A DNA stretch of 64,000 nucleotides. Source: Chrysaora quinquecirrha. Taxonomy: Eukaryota > Cnidaria > Scyphozoa > Semaeostomeae > Pelagiidae. The DNA lies in the NCBI GenBank assembly GCA_014526335.1, contig JACTAT010000037.1, forward strand, positions 11,534,008 to 11,598,007, written 5' to 3'. Of the stretch, positions 11,217 through 23,211 are shown in pieces. The stretch's first letter is position 1; each line of letters starts with the position of its first letter. The notes beneath the pieces are model-generated. The model was not told where the DNA came from. It saw nothing but the letters and a program-made list of their open reading frames with translations, and made no database searches. The position numbers were made by a program, and so were the translations under genes.

Positions 11217-12896
11217 CTTGTATATGTCACATCAAGACAATTGAATTGAGAAAAATTAAATATCAGTATGACAACATTAATAGCCGGATAGGGTAGTCAT
11301 TTTTCATACAATAATGTTCAATGAGGCTAGGCTAGCGCTAATCAGTCATACCAGTTTTAATTAATATGCCACCTGAGAAAGACAAAGCATGACATCTCAG
11401 CATTGGTACCCTCGTTTAGATACCTGCATTTTGGCTTGATTTTCTACTCCACTATAATAACTAGTAACTTGCCATTTTCCTTGGATTTACTCTAAAACCT
11501 TTAATTCATTAGCAAGTCTCCAAATACGAGTCATCATTGCTGGTTTCAAAGGGGTAATTAGATTCCATGCCCATAGTTGCCTATTTGCAACCTGCATGCA
11601 TGATGATAATGTATTATTTTAGGTGTCTTCAGAAGTAATGAAAATATGAATAAGGTGTATCAAACCAATGAAGTATTTGTAAAAATTGAAATGTGGAATA
11701 GTTCTATTTATAGGTTCTCTATTCTATGCTGTACATTCAACTCTTCTTAATGTAGAAGAGAAAAAGGTTTTTGCAAATGCTTTTACAAAAAGTAACATAA
11801 AATTTAGAAAAGTGCCCATTAAACCCTAATACCAGTTGTCGCAAGTGACAATCAATTCTTTTTAAAGGGTCCCATTTTTCAAATGCTTCTTGCATCCCTG
11901 TTATTTGAATCATGTGGCATTTCATCAAAGTTCAAATGCGTAGCATATCATGCCTAAAACTGGAAAAATTGCAAACAAAAATTATGCTCTGCATACTCTG
12001 CATGGAGAGGGTCTTTCGGATGCATATAAGGCATTTCCCTCATCTTCAACAACACACATGTTGACACTTTCATGTTTTGTGAGAGGCACTATCAAAAAGC
12101 AAAATATTTGTGTTTGCAACAGTTCATTATTAAACAATTTGAAAACTATCACAAAAAATATTAAAAGGCTAAATGCTACTAAGCACAAGTCTGCAGAGTA
12201 TGGCAATCTTGTGAAGACTGTGGGGCACAATTAACAAAAGTTGGGGATCACTTTTGAGCCAAAGTGCACAGGGTACGTCAGCAACTGGGCACAAATCAGG
12301 GGGTTGGAGAAAAACGTAATACACAAGTCTGAGATGAACCATTATCACAAAAAGGTACACATATCACAATCACATTTTTGTTGTCTAGAGAGGATCCTTC
12401 TGAAGTTGTCCAAGAGCACCTTAAGGGCACATTGGCCATACTCTGCAGGCTGAAAAAAATATAATTTTCTAAGGTTTAGGTATGGCCTTAGGTATTAGGT
12501 ATTCAGCATTGTGATGCCCATAATTGGCTTTACTTATTAGTGATAACATGGATATAGAGGGCAACAGTAACATTTGCCCACACTTGTTAACAAGTTGTTT
12601 GTGCATCACCACATCTCAATTGCAGCAAATCGTACATTTGGGTTGTAGTCAATTTGTTCAACTCAAGGTAATGATTTTCTTCATAAATCAGAGTAACCTC
12701 AAATTCAATTGGCTAAGATTTGGTATAGGAATAGGCTAGGCCTCAAAGGCCTGTCATTGGTTTGGTGCAGCCCGTGCAGCTGACTACTGTCTCCGCACAA
12801 CTCTGGTAGATGATACCACTGAAAGTAGTAAAAGCTCTGCCATCCTTTAAACAATTGAATGTTCGGCATTCTTTCTAAAGTTAGGTTTGTGTTATT

Positions 12897-13061
12897 CTAA
12901 CACATACTGGCTCGATAAAACTTTTCCTGACTCAGATTTCGAAAATTGTCTTCCTCCATTTTCTTCTTCTGATAGTCTGAGTCTGACAACAGCAACAGTT
13001 CAGAAATCCAGTCTGCAAAATTTCCATTGCCAGAGTGTTTAACGGATGACTGATTTAACAT
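12897..13061 (-). CDS. 54-codon ORF starting at the right TIR, function unknown
   Basis: Minus-strand ATG at 13061 falls at the inner edge of the right TIR (13058-13132). The frame reads MLNQSSVKHSGNGNFADWIS, then a leucine run and an acidic/lysine tract (DYQKKKMEEDNF), ending in TAG at 12897. No family is recognised. It converges toward the RecQ-like frame. It could be a first exon, since its codon content looks coding rather than random. Confidence 0.35.
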   Translation of the reverse strand: MLNQSSVKHSGNGNFADWISELLLLSDSDYQKKKMEEDNFRNLSQEKFYRASMC

Positions 13062-13566
13062 GGAAATGAGGCTAGGTTCTCTTGAGACCAGACTTTCATT
13101 TTCTTGATATTGAAAGTCTGGTACCCAGGGTAATGATGTATACGTTTTTCAAAATTTTAACCGAATAGTAACAGACAAAAATACGCTCAAACGTTTGAGA
13201 TCAATCAAATTTGCTCAAAATGTATTTTAAGAGGCGTGCAGCAAAGGGTGCCCAAATTTTTATGAGATCACAATTGAAGCATTTAAAATCTCGTACACCC
13301 TCGTGGTAAATTATATTGAAATCCCTTGAAAATCCTTTGTTTCAACAGCTATATTATACAGTTTTTCGAAGAGCGCAATGTCCCTCGATTACACCCAGAG
13401 ATTTTGGAAACTAAGACGCAAAATTTTAAACTTGTTAAACTTAAGCTAAAACAGATACCTCAAAAAGTACCAGATATGTGGGATTAACCCCCCTCCTCTG
13501 ATATCGATGTGTCATGGAAATCTCTTGCTTGTGGTCTTAAATAAGTAGAAATCAAAGCCCACTTAC

Positions 13567-13755
13567 ATCTAATCCATTTTTGACAGCAATTTTCTCAGCT
13601 AGCTCCAGCTTATTGCCCAAAGGGGATAAATTCTGTTCCTCGCATCTTTTTTGTAATTCTTTTTTGGTATGTTTATAAAGATCAAGAGATCTCAGCTGGT
13701 CTCTCAGTATGTTGTTCTTTAATTCTGCGACAGCTTGTTCTCGTAGAGTTTTACT
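13567..13755 (-). CDS. SAP-like DNA-binding exon
   Basis: The minus strand reads LRDQLRSLDLYKHTKKELQK then EEQNLSPLGNKLELAEKI and NGLD, followed directly by a consensus donor GTAAGT. The pattern (L-x-x-x-L-x-x-x-C-x-x-x-x-L-x-x-x-G-x-K-x-x-L-x-x-x-I) is that of a SAP motif, a short helix-extended-loop-helix that binds DNA. The exon lies downstream, on the same strand, of the vertnin/OTU-like region. Whether it is the same gene is unknown. A local 20-bp duplication (CGTAGAGTTTTACT variants) lies at 13740-13790. Confidence 0.5.
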
Positions 13756-13800
13756 TCAGTTACTACAGTTTTACTCGTAGAGTTTAAGTAATCTTTTACT

Positions 13801-15580
13801 TCATTGACTCGTACCCAGGTCAAAAATGCAATACAAAAAAAATACTTCTTCACAAGGATCAGCCAAAATGTCGAATATCATTGAAAGAATCTTAGATGGA
13901 AGGAATAACCCTGGCTGCTTATCTCCAATTCCTTCTGGCACCTTGGTTCTTACCTCCAACAGCATGTAATGTAACTCTGACGTGTGCGACCAACTCAGGG
14001 AGCGGTTGTTTCGGGAATAGACGCTCACATCTGCTATCACTGGCTATACTGCATGTTGTGTACTTATCTTTCCATGTCTTTTCTGCATTCTGAAGATCAG
14101 CATAGTCATTTGCGTAGGTATTGGAAAAGTTGTCTTCTATTCCCCAAACGTCAGAGAGCTGCTTCTTCAAGGAATTTTTTTTGGCTGAGTATGAAAGCTC
14201 GCACTTACTTTTTGCAGCTTCATTCAAAGAGAGGAAAGTTTCCAACCTTTTTCGTCATCGAAAACATATTCTTCCTCCTTTACACCTCGCAGTGCTGTCA
14301 TTTGTTGTCCTGTTTTGATAAAAAATTTACATAGTTACTAAACCATAGATAGCCATAGATAATGTTGGCAATGTCTAGTAGTTTATATTCATTTAGAATT
14401 GTTACTATAGTTCGAATCCTAATTTTGGTTATTTTCTTATATTGATAAGAATCTAATTTTTGAACAAGTAAAAATTTCTCAATAAATCTAAATTTTCTCT
14501 TCAACTGTCCCAGGTTTTTCATCCAGTGATTTGGTTTTTGACCAGGAAATTGCAGATGAAGAAACATAAAACAACAAATTGCTGCACTGCCCAAGGACCA
14601 TGTCCCGATAACGTTTATTTAGAAATTAAGTAATTATGATAAAGGTCAAAATTACCAAAGTAATTATGATAAAAGTCATAAAGGCATACCTCCAAATTTT
14701 GCTTCTGCCAAACTGTCCACAACCTCATTTGCCATTGCCTCCATGTTTTCCATATGTTCCTTGAGACTTCCTTGGAAACAGCTTGGATTGAGTTGCTCTT
14801 GAATGGTCCGTTGCTTAAGAATATGCTGTTCTCCTGGCTGTGCAATCTTTCTACAAAATTTTTTTTGCTATGATACTCAGTGAAGGCTACTTGAACAGCT
14901 TTTTTCAAACCTAAGAATTTTCGAATACGAATTAATAACATTTGGACAATTGCACTGCAGGGCTGTTCAGCTAACCCGTTATCCACTATGTTGATTAAAG
15001 TCGACTTCAAAGTTCCAGTTTCGGCATTTCTTAAAACATGATCCAATTCTGGTAAAAGCAGCAGCTTGAAAAGCTCGTTCAGGCATCAAAACGCAGTGCT
15101 TAGTTCAAAGAAGCTCAAATTTAACATAACGACCCCTTTTCCAATTACCAAAACTCTTATATTCTTTCCATCAACAACTTTTTTGTCCGGTGCAAAAAGA
15201 GGTGTTCCATCGCCGTTACGGTGTGTACACGATTTTGATTCCAGGAATGATCTGGTAAAATGCCTCCTCTTTTCTTCCAGGTCTTTGCACACGTTTGATA
15301 TTGACGTAGACGATGGCTTTAGCATCTTTCGAATCAATAATTGCATCAACAGGGCTGCAATCTTGTGAATAATGCAACATTTGCCAAAGACCAATGGAGA
15401 TTCATAGCTAGCCTCGCTACACCGATTCTTGGAGGAGCATGAAGAGAAACACGAGCGTTTATGTTCTTTCCTTCGTGATGGCGCTGAGCTTGGGCTGTAC
15501 CAGATTTGTAGTTCTACGTATAGTTGAAACAACTGGAAAGTGATATTAAATAGCCTTTTCTTTTTATGTAAACTTGGCAA
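13801..15580 (-). pseudogene. Decayed minus-strand coding region, unrecognised
   Basis: Several overlapping frames on the minus strand look like pieces of one protein. 15580-15086 includes NGDGTPLFAPDKKVVDGKNI. 15046-14615 begins LDHVLRNAETGTLKSTLINI. 14245-13919 includes KNSLKKQLSDVWGIEDNFSN and TWKDKYTTC. Frames change between blocks, and no intron pattern reconciles all of them, so the copy is probably broken. No domain is recognised. It follows the vertnin/OTU-like frame and may be its C-terminal continuation or a second gene of the same unit. Confidence 0.4.
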
Positions 15581-16835
15581 ATTGGGAGATGTCTATTTAG
15601 TTTTTCATACACGCTTTTCAACATTTCCTTTATCTTACTGCTTAATTGTTTCGTTTCTCTGTAGACCAAGGACACCTTTTGCGTTGCTACTATGGGCCCC
15701 TCTTTTATCATATATTCACCTGCCTTTATTACGCTTTCTAGATGTTGCTTATCTTTGGTTGCAGCTATTCTTTTCAGTTCTAACTTCAATCTACTAATAT
15801 TTTCTTTCAAGCCTATCGATAATCCTTCATTTATGTTATGTTCCTTAGATTGCCTTACAGTGTCTCTTTTATCCTTTGAGCTTAGATTTTCCCTGAGTTT
15901 CTGAAACCATTTTCTTGGCATAGCAAGAGGCAAGCTGCAAAGCTCCTCTGCTTTGTGCACAGCATCAAAATTGAACTTATCCAACTCCTTGTCAATGGAG
16001 AATGTTTTATCAGCTTTTCTTATTTTAGGTTTTTCTGTGCCAAAATATTCATTTAGTGTCAGCATTTGCAAAGGTGATGAATGCTCCTTGCTGATATAGA
16101 TGGATTCTTCTCTTGTCACAAGAGGCACCAAATGATTCGTTCTGAACATGGTTCCTCTTCTCCACCCCTCTGTGCTGGTCCACATTATTTTCAAATAATT
16201 TTCAATGCCTGTTTTGGAAGCTATCCTTGGTTGAAATGCTGTTATAAACCGGCAACAGACGATTATTGTGGTCTGGGTAAAAGTTTTCAGATCATTGCCC
16301 AGAACGGATGCTACACCCATGATTTACAAAGTACCAGCAGCTCTATAATTGATGGACGTAGAAGCTACCTCAATCTCAAAAGCCTTTTCGAATCCTTCTA
16401 TGTCACCTCATTGGACTCTTTTTGAAATTCTGTAGTATCAAACAGATTTTCAGCGGAAAGTAAACTTTGCTTAGAGCTTTGACTGGGGATGTCAACTGAT
16501 CTGAATGTAGGATGGTTTATATAGAAATCCATGTTGGTTGCTAACTCGATGCATGTGCACAATCTTAGCTCCGTGCTTAACTTATCGGAGCCATTCAGCA
16601 AGATGCTAATAGAGCTAAACAGACATTTTCCATCTCCTCTACTTGCTGTTATCGGCCTGATCTCATTAGCTCTCATATCGATAGCAGTAGCTCTTAAATT
16701 TTGTAGTGGCTGTTCTATAACGAGATTATGATAGGAACAAGTATCATATTGCTGTTCAATATCCATGCAGGCAGTTTGGTAGATGTCAAAATCACTTCTT
16801 AATGAACATAAATAATGTAGATGTCTTTTTGCCAT
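15514..16835 (-). pseudogene. Vertnin/OTU-like protein, frameshifted
   Basis: Minus strand. The first block (16835-16398; ATG at MAKRHLHYLCSLRSD) contains ASRGDGKCLFSSISILLNG and LRLCTCIELATNMDFYINH. This matches the DGxCLFxSIS ... LRxxTxIEL pattern shared by OTU-like proteases and vertnin. After a shift and a stop near 16325 the next block (16320-15514) reads GVASVLGNDLKTF, IMWTSTEGWRRG and TNHLVPLV. The HIMWTS ... W-x-x-NHFVPL ending is characteristic of this family in fish and invertebrates. The remaining ~170 residues are lysine-rich with coiled-coil character. The putative catalytic Asp/Cys (DGKC) and C-terminal His (NHLVPL) positions are retained, but the frame is interrupted, so activity is unlikely. 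Confidence 0.55.
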
Positions 16836-16948
16836 ATTTCCCTTCAGTGAAACAACAAAATGTATAGCTAAACTTATGAATGTATAACTGTATAACTTCA
16901 AATAATTTTGGAAATTAAATAATAGCAATGTCCTTTTCGATACTAGAA

Positions 16949-17309
16949 ACACATATTTTTATAAGAAACCCTTTATAAGAAACCCAGACTCTCGAACAGC
17001 CAAAAATTTAAGAAACTCCAGTACTGGAAATTTTATGCGTAGGAAAGTTTATACATCAGACAGCGAAAAATGTTCTTTTGATTCCAGTGTTTTGTCTGTG
17101 ACAAGCAGATAAACAGGAAACCCATAGGCCTATGCATTCAAATACAATCTATAAATGGGTCTGGAACATCATTCAGATAGAATAACTATGTTGCCAATAT
17201 GGATATTCAAGAAACTCTTAAGAAACTTTCAGTACTCAAAATTTGAAAATTTCAAGAAACTTTCAGTATTGGATCAATTTTTGGTTTCTTATAAAACAAA
17301 ATACGTGTA
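16949..17309. mobile_element. Small MITE-like inverted-repeat element
   Basis: Left end ACACATATTTTTATAAGAAACC mirrors the right end GGTTTCTTATAAAACAAAAT ACGTGTA. In between, AAGAAACTTTCAGTACT-type words recur three times. A related but diverged segment lies at about 18560-18720. No coding capacity. Target duplication not resolved. Confidence 0.45.
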
Positions 17310-20300
17310 GTCATATTGACGTATTGACCCCAACCTTGAAATATAAAGGAACCCCTAACGTTGAACATCTATAATGTGTTGAAAACTCTCCTCGGTTTAC
17401 TAGGCCTACAGGTTTTGAAAATGTCAAACGTTGGCATCAACAAAGGATTCACAAGGCATTTGCCTGAAAATATCCCAGATCAAAAACCCTAGTTGTCGAA
17501 TTTCTTAAAGCTATGGCAAAATATTTTGAGCGATTGATTTTATTGAAGTCGAAACTTTTATTGAAATCGCGATCCTAATTTTAACTTGCCAAACTATAGA
17601 GACACAACAACCAATAGAGTCAACAGTAATTCGATAATTACACTCATTTCTCTCTTTTGCCGGCATTTTGCAAAGGGGCAAAGGCTAGACAGTTTAAAAA
17701 TAGCCTATTCAGTTGCTTTGAATTTGAATGCTAGTTAGTACTTCAGTAGTAAGTCATGACAATGATATTTCCTCCTGTACAATATAGAAGTTTATTGTTC
17801 ATTTACAGGACCCAATATTTTTGACTGCCCAATTCCTTGGGGTTCACAAGGCCCAGGTCCTTGGCGTTCACCACTTATCCATAGATTTTCTTATAGTAAA
17901 ATTTTCTTTCAGCATTTTTTGGCCCTATCTGTACTGGGGTATTTCTGACCAACTTTGTACTGGGAGGGAGCATTTTCTGCCCTCGTACTTATCTCAGAAA
18001 AATACAAGTGAGAACCAAACTCAATACAAGATATCTCCTGGGTTTTTTTTTAAATCAGTGCTCATTATTATTTCTATGAAATGGGCTCTATAATAACCAT
18101 ACTTTTATATTATCATGATGCACACTGCCTATATTTACTGAAAACGCAAATCTTTACTTGAAAATCTTTACCCGCTTTTTGCTGATTCCAATTGAGCAGT
18201 AAATGCAATTGAAGTGTCATCCAAATGTATGACGTCACAGTCAAAATAATTAACAAATAAGCACAAGTACAAATAGTATATAGGAAATGACAGCTTTTGA
18301 TCAGACGAGTACATTGGTGTCAATGATGATGTAATCAATGATTTATTATTAGCAGAAATGCAAATACGTATGTGACTGCTTTCCAACTATGGGCATTGCA
18401 TTTTTCTTACAAAGGAGTGCTTTATAGGGATGGCAGTACTCGGATAGGTTAGGCAAAAACTTCAGGAATTTCTACCCTACTGGCCTTTATGACCTATATT
18501 TTCTTGACCTTTGATTGCTGAATTTTAAGGAATCATAAAGTAAAAATTTAAGGAATTGCTAAGAAATATGATCACTCCAATTTGGACGTCCGTTAAGGAA
18601 TTTTCAGTACTGAGATTGAGCCGATCTTCCTTATGAAAAATGCGTGTATCCCAAACAAGTTTCTTAGCTTATTGTCAGTGAACTCACATTTTTATAGGAA
18701 ACTAAGTAACCCACTATAAACTCCAGAAGCCCCTTCCTTAAAAAATTTTTGCATTGAATAAGCTAAAAAAAATATAGAAAACATTTCAGTTTGTAAATCG
18801 AGCATTCCGTTTTATTGTCCTTACTAAGTACTAAAATTCAACAAAAAATGCTTAATACCTACTATTTTGCCCAGAAAACCCACATCCCAACTTTAATATA
18901 ACATAAAATAATACTGTACTTAAAAAACTCACCTCCTCTACTTTCAGTGGATCAGTATTGAATATGCTGTAACTTCAAAAATGCAATTTTGTAATCAAAT
19001 GAAAATCCAACTTGGAACTCTTGATGAAGAATATAGCAACAACAACAACAAGAAAAATGACTTCTTCAGATTAGTGCTGCGTGTCCATTCAGCCCATCAA
19101 GCGTCATGTGCTGTTATCAAGATTTGTGAAATTTTGCAAGGCACATTCAGCTTTAAAAGGCAGTCTGCCTCTCAGTCGATTGGTTAAACAAAAAAAAATT
19201 CGTTAAAAAAAAGCTCTGATATCTTTATCGTTTTCATGGACGGGAAATCGATAAAGATCTCATTCATCTTTTGAATTCCATGAAATCTTCTTTTTGTATG
19301 CTGCATTCACAAATTAGCAGCCAATCAAATGGGAGACCAATCAGTGACCAATCAGACAGACTGCCCTCAAACCTCCGAACTTCATGATCATTAGCGGTGC
19401 TTTATAAAGATAATTAGTCTTTTTCTCGTTTCCTTTCTTGTATTCATATCACAGGAAAAACGTCACAATTATTTCAATTTCGATTCCCAGCCTTCTGTAA
19501 CATTAGCACTAAACAAAATTAAAAAAGCCTCCCATGCAACCTTTTCTGCCACTACCGCCAAAGCACGTTTAACTTCTCAATACGCTACTTAAAACGGCGC
19601 ATACATGATTCTGGAATTGGCATAAAGCAGAAGTGACCAAATTTTTCGTAACAACAATTGAACCTCTTTTTAAAATGGAAGATACGGTAAGTCTGCCATA
19701 TATTATATTTTTTCATTTAGAAACACTTTTCAGCGTTAAACTAAATCACAATTATTTGTTTTTATTAGAAGCTTGTTGAAAAAAATAGTACTGTTGTATT
19801 CTGCATACAAAAATCACTGACCAATCAGATGGGGGACATACTGACTTATAACAATATTGGTCCCAAAATGATAAGAAACTTGCGAATCTGAACAATGATT
19901 AGAAATATGGCCCCGAGGAACTAACGCTTGCTTCACTAAGGGGCACTTCACTCTTCAAACATAGATTCCTGGTGAAACAAAAGGATTCCAAGGGGTTGCC
20001 GTGAATTCAATATCATTTACACGGCAAGGTTGTATGAGATCCCCAAGAAGTGAATTGTCCCTCTCGCTACATGTGAGGTATCTTGCAATTCACTGGAATC
20101 TCTTACACCCTTTCAAGGGATCTCTATCCTTTTCATAGGGATCCCTTGGAAATCCTTTTCTTTTAAGGAGAATCTCACACGCCTTCTGGATGGGTGAAAT
20201 GCCCCTCGAAAGAATGTATCCTTTGTTAAATCGGATTTGAAAAGCAATTAACGCAGTTGGTATTGAATTCTAAAGGCATTGTTGATGTGATAGTATAACA

Positions 20301-21470
20301 ACAGTACATATCAACATTCAATGCCAGAAATAGATGTCCCATTGTTGCAGGAAATTGATAATGATGACGAGGGAAATCAGGTCACGAAAATTTATCACGC
20401 TGTGAAGTAATTTGTTTTCAAGAAAAGGACTGGCAACAAACTGTCCTTCGGAACCAAGACACTTACTGTATAGACATTGTCCATGAAATTAAAATTATTT
20501 GATTATGATAACACCCAGGATGGTCATTTTTGGAGCTGTGTCAAAAAGCTTACAGATTCAATTGGTGAGCGACACAGAACTCGCACATAATGGCAGATGG
20601 ATGAGAAACAGAAAATAAGATGAATGTCCATTGTGCTAATGTTTGGCCCTAAATGCCCAGGGCAAATTATTAGTTCTTTTATGGATATTTAGCTCGTTTT
20701 CTTCTGTGTCTCATTTTCTGTTTGTTTCGTCTCTCAAAATGTATTATTTTGTGGCTTTGGTAGCCTGCCCGTCGGACAGGCTGGTGAACTCACTTTTTTA
20801 TAGACCTTCAACAGTATGGTTACTTAAATCTTAACATTCAGTTCAAAAAGAACAGTACCCTAAAACCAAAACTAAAATTAACTAAAACTCAACTGATGTG
20901 AATATCGTTTCCAGAAACTGAGGACATGTCACGTGCCAGAAAGGCTTAGAAGATTCTCCTTTATAGATTACAGTTTCCCTTAAAATAATAAACATATATC
21001 ATATAAACAGCCTCAAATGGAATCGATGCTGGCTGGGCATCTGCCTGTATAACATCTTTGTTTTTTCTAATGAACAATGCAGTCACTCTGTTGTGCAGAA
21101 AGATAATGACCATTGGGTGACCATGACAAACTTTAATTTGAATTGTAAGGCTATTTTTAAAATGCCAAGCTTGCCAGTGTCGAGTGTCGATTTCCCTTTA
21201 ACTTTTCAAATTTTTCAAATTTCATTCATGCATCACCCCATTAGGGTCTAATATATTACATAGCTTCCTTTTACATAGACATTAAAGGAATACATATTAC
21301 AGCGGTATTTAGGGAAACTACAGAACAAATAAATAAGAATACAATAACTAGAATTTAAAAGAAAAATAGAAAAGATTAACCTACAAAACAATTATTTTAT
21401 CACTTTTTCATACAAAATTATTTGATTTCAAACCATAAATCGTTCATTTCAATAATAAGTCGGCTGTTTA
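17310..21470. other. Non-coding AT-rich stretch
   Basis: No frame shows a recognisable domain. Diverged relatives of the 16949-17309 repeat occur at 18460-18720. At 19970-20230 the word GGGATC/GATCCC with AATTCAC recurs in both orientations, suggesting an eroded foldback. A short perfect hairpin-like palindrome (GCCTGCCCGTCGGACAGGC) lies at about 20764. Transition to LINE sequence occurs at about 21478. Confidence 0.45.
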
Positions 21471-21477
21471 TTTCCAT

Positions 21478-22415
21478 AGAAACAGATGTTTGTCATTACT
21501 TCGAATAGCAAAAACGGACTGCTATAAAAAATTAGACGTAAAATGCTTTACTGATAATCGTAAGTTTTGGAAATCTGTCAAACCTGTATTTACAGATAAA
21601 ATCAAAGCCTCTCCATCTATCTCCCTCCTTGAGAACGGACACTTGATAACTGACGATGCGCAAATTGCAAATATATTTAATGAAAATTTTACCAACATAA
21701 CAAAAGATCTAGATATTACAGAAAATGAAACACATTTAACATGTACGGATGGAGTGGAGGACCCTATAGATGAGGCTATTGAAGAATACAAAAATCATCC
21801 AAGCATAATAAAGATCAGGGAAAACTTGACACACACCGAAGCTTTTAAGTTTAAACAAGTAGCGTTTGAGGACATCATAAATCAGATTTTATTGCTGAAT
21901 CTTTCAAAAGCATCACCAATCAGTAGTTTACCGTCAAAGATCATAAAGCAAAATCAAGATATCATCACTCCAATATTGCACCAACAAATCAATGCCAACA
22001 TCTTACAATGCACTTTTCCTGATGAACTAAAAAGGGGTGACGTTACGGCTATTTTCAAGAAGGACGATGCTTTTTCTAAGAAAAACTACAGGCTCATCAC
22101 AATTTTGCCCAGCTTATCAAAAGTTTTTGAAAGAATTATAGAAACACAGCTGAAGCATTTCGCAAATAATTTTCTATCACCCCTGCTCTGAGGTTTTCGA
22201 AAAGGATATAATACCCAACATGCTCTTATAAGATTTGTTGAAATTTTAAAAGGGGCATTAGATGATGGCAAAAATGCTGGAGCTGTTTTTATGGATCTCT
22301 CTAAGGCTTTTGATTGCCTAAACCATAAACTTTTGATAGCAAAACTTGCCAGTTACGGACTAAACAGAGAAGCCCTTCGTCTCATCCACAGTTACTTGCA
22401 AAATAGAGCTGCAAA
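21478..22415 (+). pseudogene. LINE reverse transcriptase fragment (Jockey/CR1-like)
   Basis: Plus strand. The frame 21490-22191 begins LSLLRIAKTDCYKKLDVKCF, a linker typical of cnidarian-type Jockey/CR1 LINEs. It then reads LPSKIIKQNQDIITPILH, DELKRGDVTAIFKKDDAF and YRLITILPSLSKVFERII (RT motifs 0-2). An in-frame TGA at about 22189 replaces an expected Cys codon. The same frame then continues GFRKGYNTQHALI and VFMDLSKAFDCLNHKLL, which contains the first catalytic aspartate. It breaks off at about 22415 before the YADD box. Truncated and nonsense-mutated, hence dead. Confidence 0.85.
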
Positions 22416-22664
22416 ACCTAACCTACCTAACATTAAGATACGGTAATAACCTAGAGGATTTTCCTAATACAAGGGATAATGAGATTGTCCTGGCCCCACC
22501 CACGGAAACATATTCTAAAAAAACTTACTACGGAAGATTTACGTAAGAACTCTAAAAGTAATATAACTTAACATAACAGCTTAATCCAATTTTCATTAGC
22601 AACTGTTATAAACTTTATTTTGAGATGTAATGATAACTTACTTAAATAAACAACATTAAGCAAG

Positions 22665-23175
22665 CAGGAAACATTCAAGGCTATTCTGAGTATTTTTGGC
22701 CTACAACAAATGGTTGAAATTCCCAAGATAGTAACAGAATCATCCAAAACTCACATAGATGTCATCCTTACAACTACTCTGCAAATACGTTAGGAATTGA
22801 ATTTATGCCTACTAGCATTGGAGATCACGACATGGTTGAGGTTGCAAGGAAATTAATTAACTCAGGTTTCAAGCCGTGGAAAATAATTTGTTACGATTAT
22901 AGGAACTATCATCCAGAGGCTATGAATAAAGAGCTAGGGGCCATTGATTGGTCATCTTTTTTTTTCATTTGCAGAAATCTCTGATGAAAAATATTCTAGT
23001 TAAAGTTTTTGAGCACCATGCCCGTAAGGAATGCAAAAATGTGAGGGGTAAACATGCTCCATGGCTAAACATTGCCATCAAAAACCTATGAACGACCGCA
23101 ATAAACCTCAAATGGAGAAGGACGCAGGCAGAAAATGACATTCCTAATTATAAACAAAAAAAGAGGTCAATTACC
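22665..23175 (+). pseudogene. LINE APE endonuclease C-terminus and linker fragment
   Basis: The plus strand reads QQMVEIPKIVTESSKTHIDV, then after a shift GIEFMPTSIGDHDMVEVARK, NSGFKPWKIICYDYRNYHPE and HARKECKNVRGKHAPWLN. SxTxIDVI, GDHD and the YRNYxPEAMNKEL linker are standard for the APE domain and linker of Jockey/CR1-like LINEs; SDH is replaced by GDH, as is normal. The fragment ends at NYKQKR, just where the RT fragment at 21478 begins in element coordinates, but it lies downstream of it. Several frameshifts. Confidence 0.8.
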
Positions 23176-23211
23176 CATTCCCTTTTTTAGACCTAGCCAA
23201 AACGGTCTAGT

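Larger units (their letters stand above)
10694..13132 (+). mobile_element. 2.44-kb DNA transposon with perfect 75-bp TIRs, 9-bp target duplication, RecQ-like cargo
   Basis: The left arm 10694-10768 and right arm 13058-13132 appear to be perfect 75-bp inverted repeats beginning TACCCTGGGTACCAGAC. Outside them lies the same 9-bp word ATGATGTAT (10685-10693 and 13133-13141), a clear target site duplication. Each arm contains its own hairpin (GACTTTCA ... TGAAAGTC). Inside are a plus-strand RecQ-like frame near the left end and a 54-codon minus-strand frame starting within the right TIR. No DDE transposase or recombinase is recognised, so the copy is probably non-autonomous. I cannot assign the superfamily: 9-bp duplications occur in Mutator-like and some Merlin elements. 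Confidence 0.85.

Noticed and set aside
20643..20834. 63-codon hydrophobic ORF
   Set aside because: No domain or context. The hydrophobicity comes from T-rich sequence.
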